A program made the position numbers and the translations under genes. The notes below the pieces were generated by a model that saw only the letters and a list, made by a program, of their open reading frames with translations, was not told the origin of the DNA and searched no databases. From Rubripirellula amarantea (GTDB lineage Bacteria; Planctomycetota; Planctomycetia; Pirellulales; Pirellulaceae): a DNA stretch of 64,000 nt. Location: the NCBI RefSeq assembly GCF_007859865.1, contig NZ_SJPI01000003.1:124001-188000 (forward strand). Reading direction: 5' to 3'. This document shows, piece after piece, positions 16,352 to 25,452 of this stretch. Numbering within the stretch: the stretch's first letter is position 1; each line of letters begins with the position of its first letter.

Positions 16352-18676
16352 CTATGACCCGACGCAGGTCTTTTCCAAGGCTATCGCTTTGGCCGCACTT
16401 AAGTCCAACTTGCCGGTACCCAACATGGGAATTTCGTTCACTTCAACAAAGCTATCGCGAGCTGGAATGAACAAGTTGGGCAGTCCCGCAGCTTTTAATC
16501 CTTCGAGAACCTCGTCGATTGGCTTTTCAGTGGGTAAGTGCAAAACCACCAATCGCTCCCCTTTGCGTTCGCAGGGAACCCCGGTGACACAAACCCGAAC
16601 CTTTTCGTCGTCATCACCGACGGCCAGCAGTTTGGCGATCTCCTCTTCGACTCGGATGTGCGGCACCATCTCGCCGCCGATCTTAGAAAACCGACTCATC
16701 CGACCGGTGATGTGGATGAACCCTTCGGCGTCAACATTGGCGATGTCGCCGGTGATGTACCAACCGTCCTGAACCGCCTTGCGCGTTAGGTCGTCCTGGC
16801 CCGCGTAGCCTTTCATGACATTCGGTCCGATCACCATTAACATGCCATCTTGCCCGGCGAGCATTTCTTCGCCGCTTTCGGTGGAAACAACACGCGCGCA
16901 AATTCCCGGCAGAGGTCGCCCCACCGATCCTTCCATTCGATCCGGTTGGTAAAGGGCCGCAGATCGCGATGGTGGAATATTCACCGACACTAATGGGCTC
17001 AACTCAGTAGCGCCGTATCCTTCCACTGGACGAACACCAAACTTTTGTTCAAACGCGTCAAACAATTCAGCAGGCATTTTTTCGGCGCCCACCACGGCGA
17101 CATCCAGCTTCGCGAACTGCTCGGGCGAGACTCGCCGCAGGTAACCTCGCAGGAACGTTGGTGTTGCCAACAGGACCGTCACGCCATACTTCTCGGACAA
17201 CTTGCCAACTTGTTTGGCATCAAGCGGATTGAAGTGGTAGATCCCCTTGGGGCCTAGCGTCAGTGCCGACCACAGGGTCACCGAATAACCGAACGAGTGA
17301 AAGAACGGCAAAACGCCCAGCACGACATCATGGGTGTCTAAGTGAACCGCACGATCGATGGCATCGACGTTGTGGCTGATATTGGCGTGCGACAGCAATA
17401 CGCCCTTAGGCATTCCCGTCGAACCACTCGTAAAGATGACCGTAAGCAGATCGTCGCCATCGATCTTGTTCAGGCCCAAGATTCGATCGAGCAAGAACGC
17501 TGGAACCACCGTTGCCTGAATAGCCGCGACGGCTTTGTCCATTTTCGATACTTTGTCCTTCAGCGATTCCAGTGGGATCACATTGGCGTCAAGCTTCAGA
17601 TCGAGTTTGCTAAGGAACCTCTCGCTGGTCAAAACGTTCTTCACACCGACGCTTTGGTTGCAGTGGTTGAGGACCTCGCTTGATACCGTGTAGTTCAAAT
17701 TGGCCGAGACTCGACGATCCATGGCCAAGGCGACATTCACGGCTACGCCAGCGACCGACGGCGGCAACAACACGCCTACGAATTGTTCGTCGCTTGCAAA
17801 GACTTCCCGCCGTAACATGCGTCGAAGGGCCAGCACACGTATCAACATGTCTCGGCCACTAACCTCGTTACCCATCGAATCAGCAACTTGCAATTCACTG
17901 CCGCGGGCGCGCCAAACGCGAATGATGCGACGAGGTAAGATCGGAAACTCTCGACGAACATCAATCGTCGCTTTCGCTCCCAATGCGTGGACTCGCGATC
18001 GAACTAGTTCAAGCGGAGTATCACCGGGAACGGGCTTGTCGATGTACAGCGTCAATGTACGTCGAAACTTCTTAGGCCATTTGAAGAAGAATTTCCCGCC
18101 CGAGAAACTGAAGATGCTGCCCCACATGCCTTCCATCCAGACAGGCACGATCACGGCATCCGTCTTTTGCATGATCTTGCTCAACCCCGGCTTGAAGGCT
18201 TGCAGTTGCCCCGTGCGAGTCAATGTGCCTTCGGGAAAGATACCGATCACATCACCGTTGTTGAGTCCCTCGCGAGCGGTTCGAATCGCCGCCATGATCG
18301 ACTTTGGTCCGGACATCATGAAGATCGTATCGAAGGCATCCCCGAGGTACTTGCCTAACGGCGAAACAAAGTTGGCGCCATCGACAACAAATCGAACGTT
18401 CCGTGGCAACATCCAAAGAATCAGGATCCCGTCGATCCAAGACACGTGGTTGCTGGCCACCACACAGCCACCTTCTCGCGGCAGGTTTTCCAAGCCGACG
18501 ACTCGTTTGCGGTACAGAATCGACAACACGATCTTGAACGGTAGACGCACGAAACGTCGAGGTGACACGACTGCCAAAACGATTAGTCCAACCAACGCGA
18601 TCGCAATGATCGCGAGTATCCAATACGCGGGTGTCACGGAGTTGTGTTCCAAAAATCCGGGGGTGTAGATTGCCAT
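16352..18676 (-). CDS. aas: Aas-like fusion: 1-acylglycerol-phosphate acyltransferase + acyl-ACP/CoA synthetase
   Basis: A two-domain enzyme of 774 aa for phospholipid acylation. An N-terminal membrane helix (about 18-38) is followed by a PlsC domain with the catalytic HxxxxD (NHVSWID, residues 76-82) and IFPEGT near residue 158. The AMP-binding domain begins after about residue 250, with FTSGSTGMPKGVLLSH, VEGYGATELSPLVSVN and YITGDIANVDAEGFIHITGR. This order matches E. coli Aas without the transporter part. It probably reacylates lysophospholipids with activated fatty acids. The ATG at 18676 was chosen over an upstream TTG at 18691. The gene stands alone, divergent from ppk2. Confidence 0.9.
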   Translation of the reverse strand: MAIYTPGFLEHNSVTPAYWILAIIAIALVGLIVLAVVSPRRFVRLPFKIVLSILYRKRVVGLENLPREGGCVVASNHVSWIDGILILWMLPRNVRFVVDGANFVSPLGKYLGDAFDTIFMMSGPKSIMAAIRTAREGLNNGDVIGIFPEGTLTRTGQLQAFKPGLSKIMQKTDAVIVPVWMEGMWGSIFSFSGGKFFFKWPKKFRRTLTLYIDKPVPGDTPLELVRSRVHALGAKATIDVRREFPILPRRIIRVWRARGSELQVADSMGNEVSGRDMLIRVLALRRMLRREVFASDEQFVGVLLPPSVAGVAVNVALAMDRRVSANLNYTVSSEVLNHCNQSVGVKNVLTSERFLSKLDLKLDANVIPLESLKDKVSKMDKAVAAIQATVVPAFLLDRILGLNKIDGDDLLTVIFTSGSTGMPKGVLLSHANISHNVDAIDRAVHLDTHDVVLGVLPFFHSFGYSVTLWSALTLGPKGIYHFNPLDAKQVGKLSEKYGVTVLLATPTFLRGYLRRVSPEQFAKLDVAVVGAEKMPAELFDAFEQKFGVRPVEGYGATELSPLVSVNIPPSRSAALYQPDRMEGSVGRPLPGICARVVSTESGEEMLAGQDGMLMVIGPNVMKGYAGQDDLTRKAVQDGWYITGDIANVDAEGFIHITGRMSRFSKIGGEMVPHIRVEEEIAKLLAVGDDDEKVRVCVTGVPCERKGERLVVLHLPTEKPIDEVLEGLKAAGLPNLFIPARDSFVEVNEIPMLGTGKLDLSAAKAIALEKTCVGS

Positions 18677-18800
18677 TGCGAAGTGATTCAAGGCCAGTGC
18701 ATGGCGAATCTGCTTGCTCGCAAAGAGTCAGTGAGTCAAAGGTTAATGGATTGACGACATTTTTGCGCGGGCAATCGTTATCATGGCGTTTGCCGCCCCC

Positions 18801-18830
18801 TATATTCTCAATTCTTATATTCTCGATTCC
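18801..18830. repeat. 15-bp tandem repeat in the ppk2 leader
   Basis: TATATTCTCAATTCT and TATATTCTCGATTCC lie head to tail just upstream of the chosen ppk2 start. If translation began at the ATG at 18783, the repeat would encode the pair YILNS and YILDS. The AT-rich repeat looks more like untranslated leader or promoter DNA. Confidence 0.55.
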
Positions 18831-18848
18831 TCAGCGACCAGTACCTCG

Positions 18849-19694
18849 ATGGACTTCATAAAGCGACACCAGATCCGGCCCGGCGACAAGCTTCAGCTCA
18901 AATCCGTCGATACTCGCGAATCGGGCCCCTTCAACGGAAAAGACGACGCCAAGGAATTTACTGCGGAAGCCAATCAAGCGATCCGGGATTTGCAGTACCG
19001 AATGTTTGTCGAGGATAAGCAATCGCTATTGGTGGTTCTGCAAGCTCCTGACGCAGCAGGCAAAGACGGTCTGATTCGGAAGGTCCTGGGTCGCATGAAC
19101 CCGCAGGGATGCCGAACCTATCCGTTCAAAGTCCCCACGTCTGAAGAATTGTCCCATGACTTCCTTTGGCGGATTCATAAGTGCACACCTGCCAAAGGAA
19201 TGGTTTCAGTCTTCAATCGCTCGCACTACGAAGACGTGCTGGTCGTTCGTGTCGAAGACATTGTGCCCAAGAAGGTTTGGAACCAGCGGTTCGATATCAT
19301 TAACCACTTCGAAGAGAACCTATCGCTTGCTGGCACCAAAATTTTGAAGTTTTATCTTCACATCAGTCCCGAAGAACAACTCGCTCGCTTTGGCAAGCGG
19401 CTTGAAAACCCCGACAAGCACTGGAAGCTAAACCTCGGTGATTACGCCGCGCGCGATAAGTGGAATGCGTATCGCGAAGCGTATGAGGATGCGATCGAAA
19501 AGTGCAACTCTGACGCGGCACCTTGGTTCGTGATTCCGGCAGACCACAAGTGGTACCGCGATGCGTCCGTTGCGGGCATCGTTCGCCAGACCCTCGAAAA
19601 GATGAACCCTCAAATGCCCAAGGTCGACGTCGATTTGGACGAAGTCAGAACGCTTTACGAGCGTGAGCTTGCCGAGATTCGAGACAAGCGATAA
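18849..19694 (+). CDS. ppk2: polyphosphate kinase 2 family protein
   Basis: Transfers phosphate between polyphosphate and nucleoside mono- or diphosphates. The P-loop-kinase core is clear: Walker A APDAAGKDG at residues 66-74, Walker B-like VFNRSHYEDV near residue 125, and the lid region with KRLENPDKHWKLN. A C-terminal helix follows WFVIPADHKWYRD. The 281-aa size fits single-domain PPK2. Which class (AMP, ADP or both) cannot be fixed by eye. The ATG at 18849 (MDFIKRHQIRPGD) fits the family start; an in-frame ATG at 18783 would add a repeat-containing tail. Confidence 0.93.
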   Translation: MDFIKRHQIRPGDKLQLKSVDTRESGPFNGKDDAKEFTAEANQAIRDLQYRMFVEDKQSLLVVLQAPDAAGKDGLIRKVLGRMNPQGCRTYPFKVPTSEELSHDFLWRIHKCTPAKGMVSVFNRSHYEDVLVVRVEDIVPKKVWNQRFDIINHFEENLSLAGTKILKFYLHISPEEQLARFGKRLENPDKHWKLNLGDYAARDKWNAYREAYEDAIEKCNSDAAPWFVIPADHKWYRDASVAGIVRQTLEKMNPQMPKVDVDLDEVRTLYERELAEIRDKR

Positions 19695-19757
19695 CGCAGT
19701 TATCCCAACGTGCCTGCGTTGTAAATTTCATGCTCGCAGCGATCAACGAAACTGCTG

Positions 19758-20396
19758 CTATTCGATCAGCCCTAATTTCACGGCCCGTACCGCCGCATCC
19801 GTTCGGTCATTGGCACCGATTTTTCGCAGGATGTTTTGAACGTGTTCTTTCACGGTTTCAACACTGATCGCCAATGAGCGGGCGATCTCTTTATTGCTCA
19901 ACCCCAACGCGATGTGTCGCAGGACTTGCGCTTCACGGCTAGTGAGTGGCAATTCAGCCGGCAGGCTCGCCACATCCACCTCGGCACGCATCGCTTGTTG
20001 AATCTTTAGCAAGCAACTGTCTTCCGGAAGAGGCGATCCCGCGATGGCTCGACTGATCGCACTGGAAATGGAATCGTTTGATCCATTCTTGATGATGTAG
20101 TCGTGAGCTCCCAATGCTGCGGCGCGGGCAACATAGGTCGGGTTGTCATAAGCGCTGACAATCACCACCGGTGTGTCATAGCTATCCTTAATCTTTTCAA
20201 GGACTGACAAACCGCTCGAATCGGGCATCCGAACGTCCAACAAGATCGCATCCACCGTAGCAGAGTCGAGAAACTCGAAAGCTTCCTTGCCATTTGAAAC
20301 CGACCCCACGATTTCATAAGCGGGTCTAGAGAGCAGTTTGGCGATACCCCGCCTAGCCACTTCATGATCGTCTATCACTAACAATCTTGCCGTCAT
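19758..20396 (-). CDS. NarL/FixJ-type response regulator
   Basis: A 212-aa two-domain regulator. The receiver domain has LLVIDDHEVARRG, the phospho-acceptor in ILLDVRMPDSSG (about residue 54) and the conserved Lys in YIIKNGSND. The C-terminal LuxR helix-turn-helix is LTSREAQVLRHIALGLSNKEIA through VKEHVQNILRKI. The start at 20396 has AAGGA placed 4-5 bases upstream; an ATG at 20408 and a TTG at 20414 are in frame but less well placed. It is divergent from the NtrC-type gene, and no histidine kinase lies nearby, so its sensor is elsewhere. Confidence 0.93.
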   Translation of the reverse strand: MTARLLVIDDHEVARRGIAKLLSRPAYEIVGSVSNGKEAFEFLDSATVDAILLDVRMPDSSGLSVLEKIKDSYDTPVVIVSAYDNPTYVARAAALGAHDYIIKNGSNDSISSAISRAIAGSPLPEDSCLLKIQQAMRAEVDVASLPAELPLTSREAQVLRHIALGLSNKEIARSLAISVETVKEHVQNILRKIGANDRTDAAVRAVKLGLIE

Positions 20397-20804
20397 CGCT
20401 TCCTTCATTCGCAATTGGATCTGCCCTCAGCTCGGCTTCCCGCAAAGCCAGCGTCAACGATTGTTCACTAAGCACGTGAATGTAGCTAGCGGGCATAGCA
20501 ACGTAAGTCATTACGAGCAAACGACTTCTAGACATTCTGGCCGACCTGATCCTCACCAAAGGAGGGGTAGGGTCGTCGTTTTCGGGCCTCAATGGTTGGC
20601 TATTTGCAACAGGAAGCTTTTGACCGCCCCTCAAGCGTGACCTAGATATTTCTTGTGCAGATCTTTTCTGCGCCGAATTGCTGTCATGACACATCTTGGG
20701 CGTGATGTCCAAAATGTACCCCAGGCTGCGTCGACCCCCCATTGCGAAATCGTCCATCGAGCGAAGATTCCGCGACGCGAAACCTGCATCCCACGCAAAA
20801 CTAA
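20397..20804. other. divergent regulatory region between two response regulator genes
   Basis: A 408-bp gap with only improbable short frames. It must hold promoters for both flanking regulators. I see no convincing -24/-12 sigma-54 site. A small dyad GCAGA-N5-TCTGC lies at 20657-20671. No RNA gene is recognised. Confidence 0.45.
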
Positions 20805-22244
20805 ATGACCACCAAAGCCACTATTCTGCTGGTAGACGACGATCAACATCTCGCCGAATCGATGGCAGATTGGCTCCGTGAGATGTCCTACGGTGTCGTT
20901 GTTGCGATGACCATTGCGGAGGCACGATCGCGGTTAACAAAACAGCCATTCGATCTCGTGTTGACCGACCTAAGACTAGGCACGGAAGACGGATTCGACC
21001 TGATCGCTCATGTTCGCAAAACCGCTCCTGCGACAACGATCTTGGTAATGACGGGTTATGCGACGCCGGATACCGCCGTCGAAGCAATCCGCGCCGGCGC
21101 GTTCGATCTATTGACCAAACCGCTGATTGACGAAGAATTGTCTTTGGCTCTCGAACGAGCCCTCGATCAACGCAATGTCGCCATCGAAAACGACCGACTG
21201 CGTCAGCAGCTCGACCGGCGCAGCGGGATGGAAAACGTCTTGAGCCACGACTATCGGATGCTGAAGATTTTTGACGTCGTGGACTCGATCGCAGACGCCC
21301 GCGCTTCGGTGTTGATCACTGGCGAAAACGGCACGGGCAAAAGCATGATCGCTCGCGCCATCCACAATCGAAGTTCGCGACGATCCGGCCCATTCGTCGA
21401 GGTCGCATGCGGCGCCTTACCCGATACATTGCTTGAAAGCGAACTCTTTGGTCACGTCGCCGGAGCCTACACGGGGGCGAATACCAGCCGCGCGGGCAAG
21501 TTCCAGCTGGCCGATGGCGGCACCATTTTCCTTGATGAAATTGGCACCGCCACGCAAGCGATGCAGGTCAAGTTGCTGCGTGTGCTTCAGGAACTGCAAT
21601 TCGAACAACTCGGTGGAACCGAAACCCACACCGTGGATACGCGGGTCATTCTGGCTACCAACGAAAACTTGGCTGCGGCTGTCGATGCTGGCACCTTTCG
21701 CCAAGACCTTTACTACCGCGTCAACGTGGTGAACATTGTCCTGCCGTCGCTGCGAGAGCGTATTGGGGATTTGCCGTTGCTCGTTGATCACTTCCTTCGT
21801 GAAGCGTCCGAAACGTGCAATCGAGAAATTGAACGCTTCGACGACGAGGCGATGGCGACGATGGAACAATACCCATGGCCGGGCAACATTCGTCAGCTTG
21901 AAAACGTAGTCGAAAGAGCAGTCCTGCTCGGTCGCGGTTCAGTGCTAACACTTGAGGACCTTCCTCCGGAATTGACCGGTCGAAACGTAGATAATTTTCA
22001 ATCGATCAGCAGCCAAGGAAACAGCGATGGCGGTTCTTCGGCACCGGTTCGAGTTGGCGATGTTTCGGGCAAGTCGCTTCGCGACGCACTAGAAGGCCCA
22101 GAACGCCAAATCATCTTGCAATCGCTGAAGGCGCATCATTGGAACCGTGCCGCCACGGCGGACGCGCTAGAAATTAATCGCACGACGCTGTACAAGAAAA
22201 TGAAGCGTCTTGGATTGGATGACCCGCGGTTGCAATTCGCATAG
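20805..22244 (+). CDS. NtrC-family sigma-54-dependent response regulator
   Basis: A 479-aa transcription activator. The receiver domain (about 1-120) has LLVDDDQHL and the acceptor Asp in LVLTDLRLG. The AAA+ domain (about 145-370) has Walker A TGENGTGKS, the sigma-54-contacting loop as GAYTGA (the usual form is GAFTGA), GGTIFLDEIG and the arginine-finger region RQDLYYRVNVV. A Fis-type helix-turn-helix closes the protein (NRAATADALEINRTTLYKKMKRLGL). It should respond to a phosphosignal and open sigma-54 promoters. No kinase is adjacent. Confidence 0.95.
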   Translation: MTTKATILLVDDDQHLAESMADWLREMSYGVVVAMTIAEARSRLTKQPFDLVLTDLRLGTEDGFDLIAHVRKTAPATTILVMTGYATPDTAVEAIRAGAFDLLTKPLIDEELSLALERALDQRNVAIENDRLRQQLDRRSGMENVLSHDYRMLKIFDVVDSIADARASVLITGENGTGKSMIARAIHNRSSRRSGPFVEVACGALPDTLLESELFGHVAGAYTGANTSRAGKFQLADGGTIFLDEIGTATQAMQVKLLRVLQELQFEQLGGTETHTVDTRVILATNENLAAAVDAGTFRQDLYYRVNVVNIVLPSLRERIGDLPLLVDHFLREASETCNREIERFDDEAMATMEQYPWPGNIRQLENVVERAVLLGRGSVLTLEDLPPELTGRNVDNFQSISSQGNSDGGSSAPVRVGDVSGKSLRDALEGPERQIILQSLKAHHWNRAATADALEINRTTLYKKMKRLGLDDPRLQFA

Positions 22245-22265
22245 ACACCGCAGGTCATACTGAAG

Positions 22266-22285
22266 AAGCGATCGCTCGCTTTTTT
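22266..22285 (+). terminator. rho-independent terminator after the NtrC-type gene
   Basis: AAGCGA at 22266-22271, loop TCGC, then TCGCTT at 22276-22281 running into a T-tract. It lies 21 bp after the stop codon at 22244. Confidence 0.7.
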
Positions 22286-22335
22286 ACTCACTCGTTTACG
22301 TCGTCAAAATCTCGATTCGCAGATAGATCTGCTCC

Positions 22336-22590
22336 TTAATTCATCGAGGCTTCCATCGCTACCGGCATCATGACTTCAGATGCTGGTACAAGACGGATAT
22401 TCTTGCAGCGTGAAAGCTGAAATTGACGTGGTTGTTCGCGACACAGGCACAACCCCAAGAACCGGTAGCTGCCCATCAAACGGATCGGGCTAACGACACG
22501 GTGTGTGCGGTTTCCTTTGGCATCTTCGTAATCCATTTCGATCACGTAGTTGTCACAGTCCTGCATAGCTTGGCGAAGAATACGGTTCAT
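22336..22590 (-). CDS. small WYL-like domain protein
   Basis: An 84-aa protein. From about residue 18 it resembles the Sm-like WYL fold: DYEDAKGNRTHRVVSPIRL, then YRFLGLCLCREQPRQFQLSR and CKNIRLV. This matches the usual WYL order (a Tyr/Lys/Gly strand, a conserved Pro-Leu, a Tyr-Leu strand, then an Arg-x-Phe-x-Leu-x-Arg block). WYL domains normally sit behind a helix-turn-helix and bind nucleic acid or a ligand. Here the domain stands alone with no DNA-binding part. It may be a small ligand sensor; the function is not known. Confidence 0.55.
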   Translation of the reverse strand: MNRILRQAMQDCDNYVIEMDYEDAKGNRTHRVVSPIRLMGSYRFLGLCLCREQPRQFQLSRCKNIRLVPASEVMMPVAMEASMN

Positions 22591-22756
22591 AGTTCTTACC
22601 CCCCGGTAAAAAGTCTTTTGATCTGGGCGGCACGTTGATTGGCCGCGTTGAGTTGTCTTCCCTCAACACATGTAGTATTCGTTGGGTGGATGACACGTTT
22701 GGTCACAACTGCCTAAAACGCCCCGAATGTGCGTCTTGCCCAGCCTTAAACCGCAC

Positions 22757-23758
22757 TCACGCAGGCAAATACAACCGCTGAACACGGTGATTATTGCTGT
22801 CCAAGACGTGAACTCGCCCCAACGAATCCACGACGATGCCCCAGGGCTGGTTGAGTTGACCAGGTTCAATCCCGGCACCGCCCCAAACCGCCACTGGTTC
22901 GCCCTTGCCATCGAACCGTTGAATTCGGTTGTTCTTGTATTCCACAACCACCACGCCTGAATCGTCACAAAGCGCCAAATCGTAGGGATAGTAGAATTGG
23001 CCAATTCCTTCGCCGGGGCCTCCCCAAATATCAATCAACGACGGCGTCGGGGTGGTCAAGTCAAAACGCTGAATTCGGTGGTTGCACGCGTCGGCTACCC
23101 ACAAGACGTCGTTTGCGATCACCAAACTCTGCGGACGAACAAATTGGCCGGGTTCTTGCCCGGTGCCACCCCACTGGCAAACGAACTTGCCGTCGGGGTC
23201 GAATTTTTGAATTCGGTCCGACGCGTTGTACTCACCGATGTAAATGCAGCCTTGTTGGTCGCTAATCGCATCCGTCACAAACGCAAACTCACCCGGCAAA
23301 TGCCCAGCGACACCGCCAATTTGCGATGACTCAATCAGGCGTCCCTCAAGCGTGTAGGCGATCATTCGGTAGTAGTGAGTATCGGCAACCAATATCTTCG
23401 CGACGCCGTCCTGCGATTGATCCGCTGACTGGTACGCCAATCCGGTCGGTCGACCGTTCTTGGTTAGCGGTGTTTTCCACAGTCGGATTAGTTGGCCATC
23501 GGCATCAAAGACTTGAATTCGGCCCGTCGTATCCACGATGTAGAGCTGATCATCATCATCAATCGTCATGGCTCGCGGCTTGACGAACTTCCCATCGCCA
23601 AGACCATAGCGTCCCCACACCAGATCAACCTTGCTTGCCGCAAATGCGGGCACGCATCCTGGTACGGCCATGGTTGCCCCGAGCGCCGAAATCGCCGCAA
23701 GTTGCGACAGAAATTGACGTCGATGTTGTTTTTTAGTGCTACAGCGGGATGCGTCCAA
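22757..23758 (-). CDS. exported NHL-repeat protein
   Basis: A 333-aa beta-propeller protein with about six NHL repeats (YIVDTTGRIQVFDADGQLI, WVADACNHRIQRFDL, VVVEYKNNRIQRFDG, HVLDSNNHRVQRLYL). The N-terminus has a twin-Arg motif (RRQFLSQ) followed by a hydrophobic stretch and VPGC, so it is probably exported by Tat and may be a lipoprotein. The only suitable start is a TTG at 23758. NHL propellers bind proteins or carry peripheral enzymes, and no catalytic domain is present. It is divergent from the Sua5 fusion, with a short shared promoter region. Confidence 0.85.
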   Translation of the reverse strand: MDASRCSTKKQHRRQFLSQLAAISALGATMAVPGCVPAFAASKVDLVWGRYGLGDGKFVKPRAMTIDDDDQLYIVDTTGRIQVFDADGQLIRLWKTPLTKNGRPTGLAYQSADQSQDGVAKILVADTHYYRMIAYTLEGRLIESSQIGGVAGHLPGEFAFVTDAISDQQGCIYIGEYNASDRIQKFDPDGKFVCQWGGTGQEPGQFVRPQSLVIANDVLWVADACNHRIQRFDLTTPTPSLIDIWGGPGEGIGQFYYPYDLALCDDSGVVVVEYKNNRIQRFDGKGEPVAVWGGAGIEPGQLNQPWGIVVDSLGRVHVLDSNNHRVQRLYLPA

Positions 23759-23837
23759 AACTCGTCGACTTGTGAAGGTGTTTCGCTGCTCCGTACAATC
23801 AAGCTCAGTTTAGCAGCTTTCGCTTTTGCAAATCATA

Positions 23838-24962
23838 ATGGCCAAAACCCTCGACCTACGAAATACCGACGACCCACGGGACATGGTCCACGCGTGTGTG
23901 CAGACGCTTGTAGAAGGGGGAGTCGTTGCGCTTCCGACGGACACGGTGTACGGATTGGCAGCCAGCGCATTGTCCGAAACCGCGGTGGAACGACTCTTCG
24001 AGATCAAGGGTCGCGATGAAACAACTCCGCTAGCGATTTCGGTTCCCTCGCGAGAGGCCGCCGAGGATTTTCACTGCAAACTTTCTCCGCTGGCGCGTCG
24101 CCTGAGCCAACGTTGTTGGCCGGGGCCCCTGACGCTTGTGGTACCGTGCAATTCTCCCTATTCGGCCGCCAAACAACTGCCGCCCAACGTTCAAGAACGC
24201 ATTCGAGGAGAACACGATTGTCTGGGGTTCCGCGTGATCGACAATCGAGTGATTGCGCAAATTCACCGCTATTTAGCGGCTCCACTGCTGCTAACGAGCG
24301 CTAATGTTACGGGCCAGGAACCGGCGACAACCGCCGACCAAGTGCTTACCCAATTTGGGAATTCGATCCCACTGCTGCTCGACGACGGCCCGACTCGTTA
24401 TGGTGGAGCGTCGACGGTGGCCCGCGTACTGGGTAACCGGATGGAGATTTTACGAGAGGGCGTGATCGAGCGGGCTGCCATGAATCAATTCGTCAAACCA
24501 GTCATTGCACTGGTCTGCACTGGAAATACTTGCCGTAGCCCGATGGCTGAAATGCTGATGCGCGAGCAACTCACCAAGAAACTTGGCTGCGAAGACTCCG
24601 TCCGAGTCATTTCGGCGGGCGTAGCAGCGGGCGCCGGCAGCGGCGCGAGCCCTCAGTCGGTGGAAGTGATGGGACGTCGCGGACTCGATTTGACCGGCCA
24701 TTCATCGCGACCGTTGGACGAATCGGTGATGAACGTCGCTGATTTGGTATTAACGATGACGCGTGGACACCGCGCCGCCATCCTGGCCGCTTGGCCCAAC
24801 ATGCACGACCGCGTGTTCACGCTCCGCCGCGATGGCGGCGATATTTCCGATCCAGTGGGATTGCCTGTCGAAACTTACGAAGCGTGCGCTGAACAAATTG
24901 ACCGAGAACTGGCAGCTTGGATCGAAGCATTGGACGAAGACTTTTTTCCTCATACCGAGTAA
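23838..24962 (+). CDS. fusion: threonylcarbamoyl-AMP synthase (Sua5/YrdC) + low-molecular-weight protein tyrosine phosphatase
   Basis: Two complete domains in one 374-aa protein. Residues 1-210 form the YrdC/Sua5 domain (GGVVALPTDTVYGLAA, LFEIKGRDETTPLA, WPGPLTLVVPC, PLLLTSANVTGQE), which makes threonylcarbamoyl-adenylate for tRNA t6A. Residues 220-370 form an LMW phosphatase with the CX5RS loop (VCTGNTCRSPMAE) and the acid DP in DISDPVG. The ATG at 23838 fits the family; a TTG at 23826 is possible. In Bacillus subtilis, separate genes for these two proteins lie beside rpiB, and here rpiB follows after 7 bp. This looks like a fusion of an old neighbourhood. Confidence 0.9.
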   Translation: MAKTLDLRNTDDPRDMVHACVQTLVEGGVVALPTDTVYGLAASALSETAVERLFEIKGRDETTPLAISVPSREAAEDFHCKLSPLARRLSQRCWPGPLTLVVPCNSPYSAAKQLPPNVQERIRGEHDCLGFRVIDNRVIAQIHRYLAAPLLLTSANVTGQEPATTADQVLTQFGNSIPLLLDDGPTRYGGASTVARVLGNRMEILREGVIERAAMNQFVKPVIALVCTGNTCRSPMAEMLMREQLTKKLGCEDSVRVISAGVAAGAGSGASPQSVEVMGRRGLDLTGHSSRPLDESVMNVADLVLTMTRGHRAAILAAWPNMHDRVFTLRRDGGDISDPVGLPVETYEACAEQIDRELAAWIEALDEDFFPHTE

Positions 24963-24969
24963 CTCATCC

Positions 24970-25452
24970 GTGCACAAAATTGCCATCGGAAGTGACCACC
25001 GCGGCGTCAAAATCAAAGGACGCCTGATCCAATCGCTAACCTCAGCAGGCTTCGAAATGTTCGACGCCGGCACGGAAGGCGAAGAGGCTGTCGACTACCC
25101 TGATTTCGCCAGTGCCGTCGCTTTGCGAGTCAGCCGTGGCGAATGCGATCGCGGCATCTTGATCTGTGGAACCGGCATCGGAATGTCGATTGCGGCCAAT
25201 AAGTTCCCCGGTGTTCGTGCGGCTTCCTGCTACGACGAAGTGATGGTTGAAATTAGTCGTCGCCACAACGACGTCAACGTTTTATGCTTACCAGGCGACA
25301 TGATCGGCGATCGACCGGTCGACGACCTCGTTTTAATGTGGCTGCAAACCGACTTCGATGGCGGACGCCACGAATCTCGGTTGCACAAGATTTCGCTCAT
25401 CGAGAACGACCATGCGCAAAAAAATACTAGCACGAGCGACCCTTTATCGTGA
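24970..25452 (+). CDS. rpiB: ribose-5-phosphate isomerase B
   Basis: Interconverts ribose 5-phosphate and ribulose 5-phosphate. It has the RpiB/LacAB fold: KIAIGSDHRGVKIK, VDYPDFA, DRGILICGTGIGMSIAANK (substrate loop with the catalytic Cys), and NDVNVLCLPGDMIG. The GTG at 24970 gives 160 aa and starts exactly at the conserved N-terminus; the longer open frame upstream is the fusion gene's region read out of phase. It lies 7 bp after the Sua5-phosphatase fusion and overlaps the next gene by 4 bp (GTGA), so it is in one operon with both. Confidence 0.95.
   Translation: MHKIAIGSDHRGVKIKGRLIQSLTSAGFEMFDAGTEGEEAVDYPDFASAVALRVSRGECDRGILICGTGIGMSIAANKFPGVRAASCYDEVMVEISRRHNDVNVLCLPGDMIGDRPVDDLVLMWLQTDFDGGRHESRLHKISLIENDHAQKNTSTSDPLS

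Noticed and set aside
17700-18668. A 322-codon open frame on the plus strand opposite the Aas-like gene
   Set aside because: It is rich in Arg, Thr, Ser and Pro with no recognisable family, while the minus strand encodes clear acyltransferase motifs. It is a by-product of codon bias.
20397-20804. Possible sigma-54 promoter between the two response regulators
   Set aside because: No sequence with both GG and GC elements at the required 10-bp spacing was convincing by eye.
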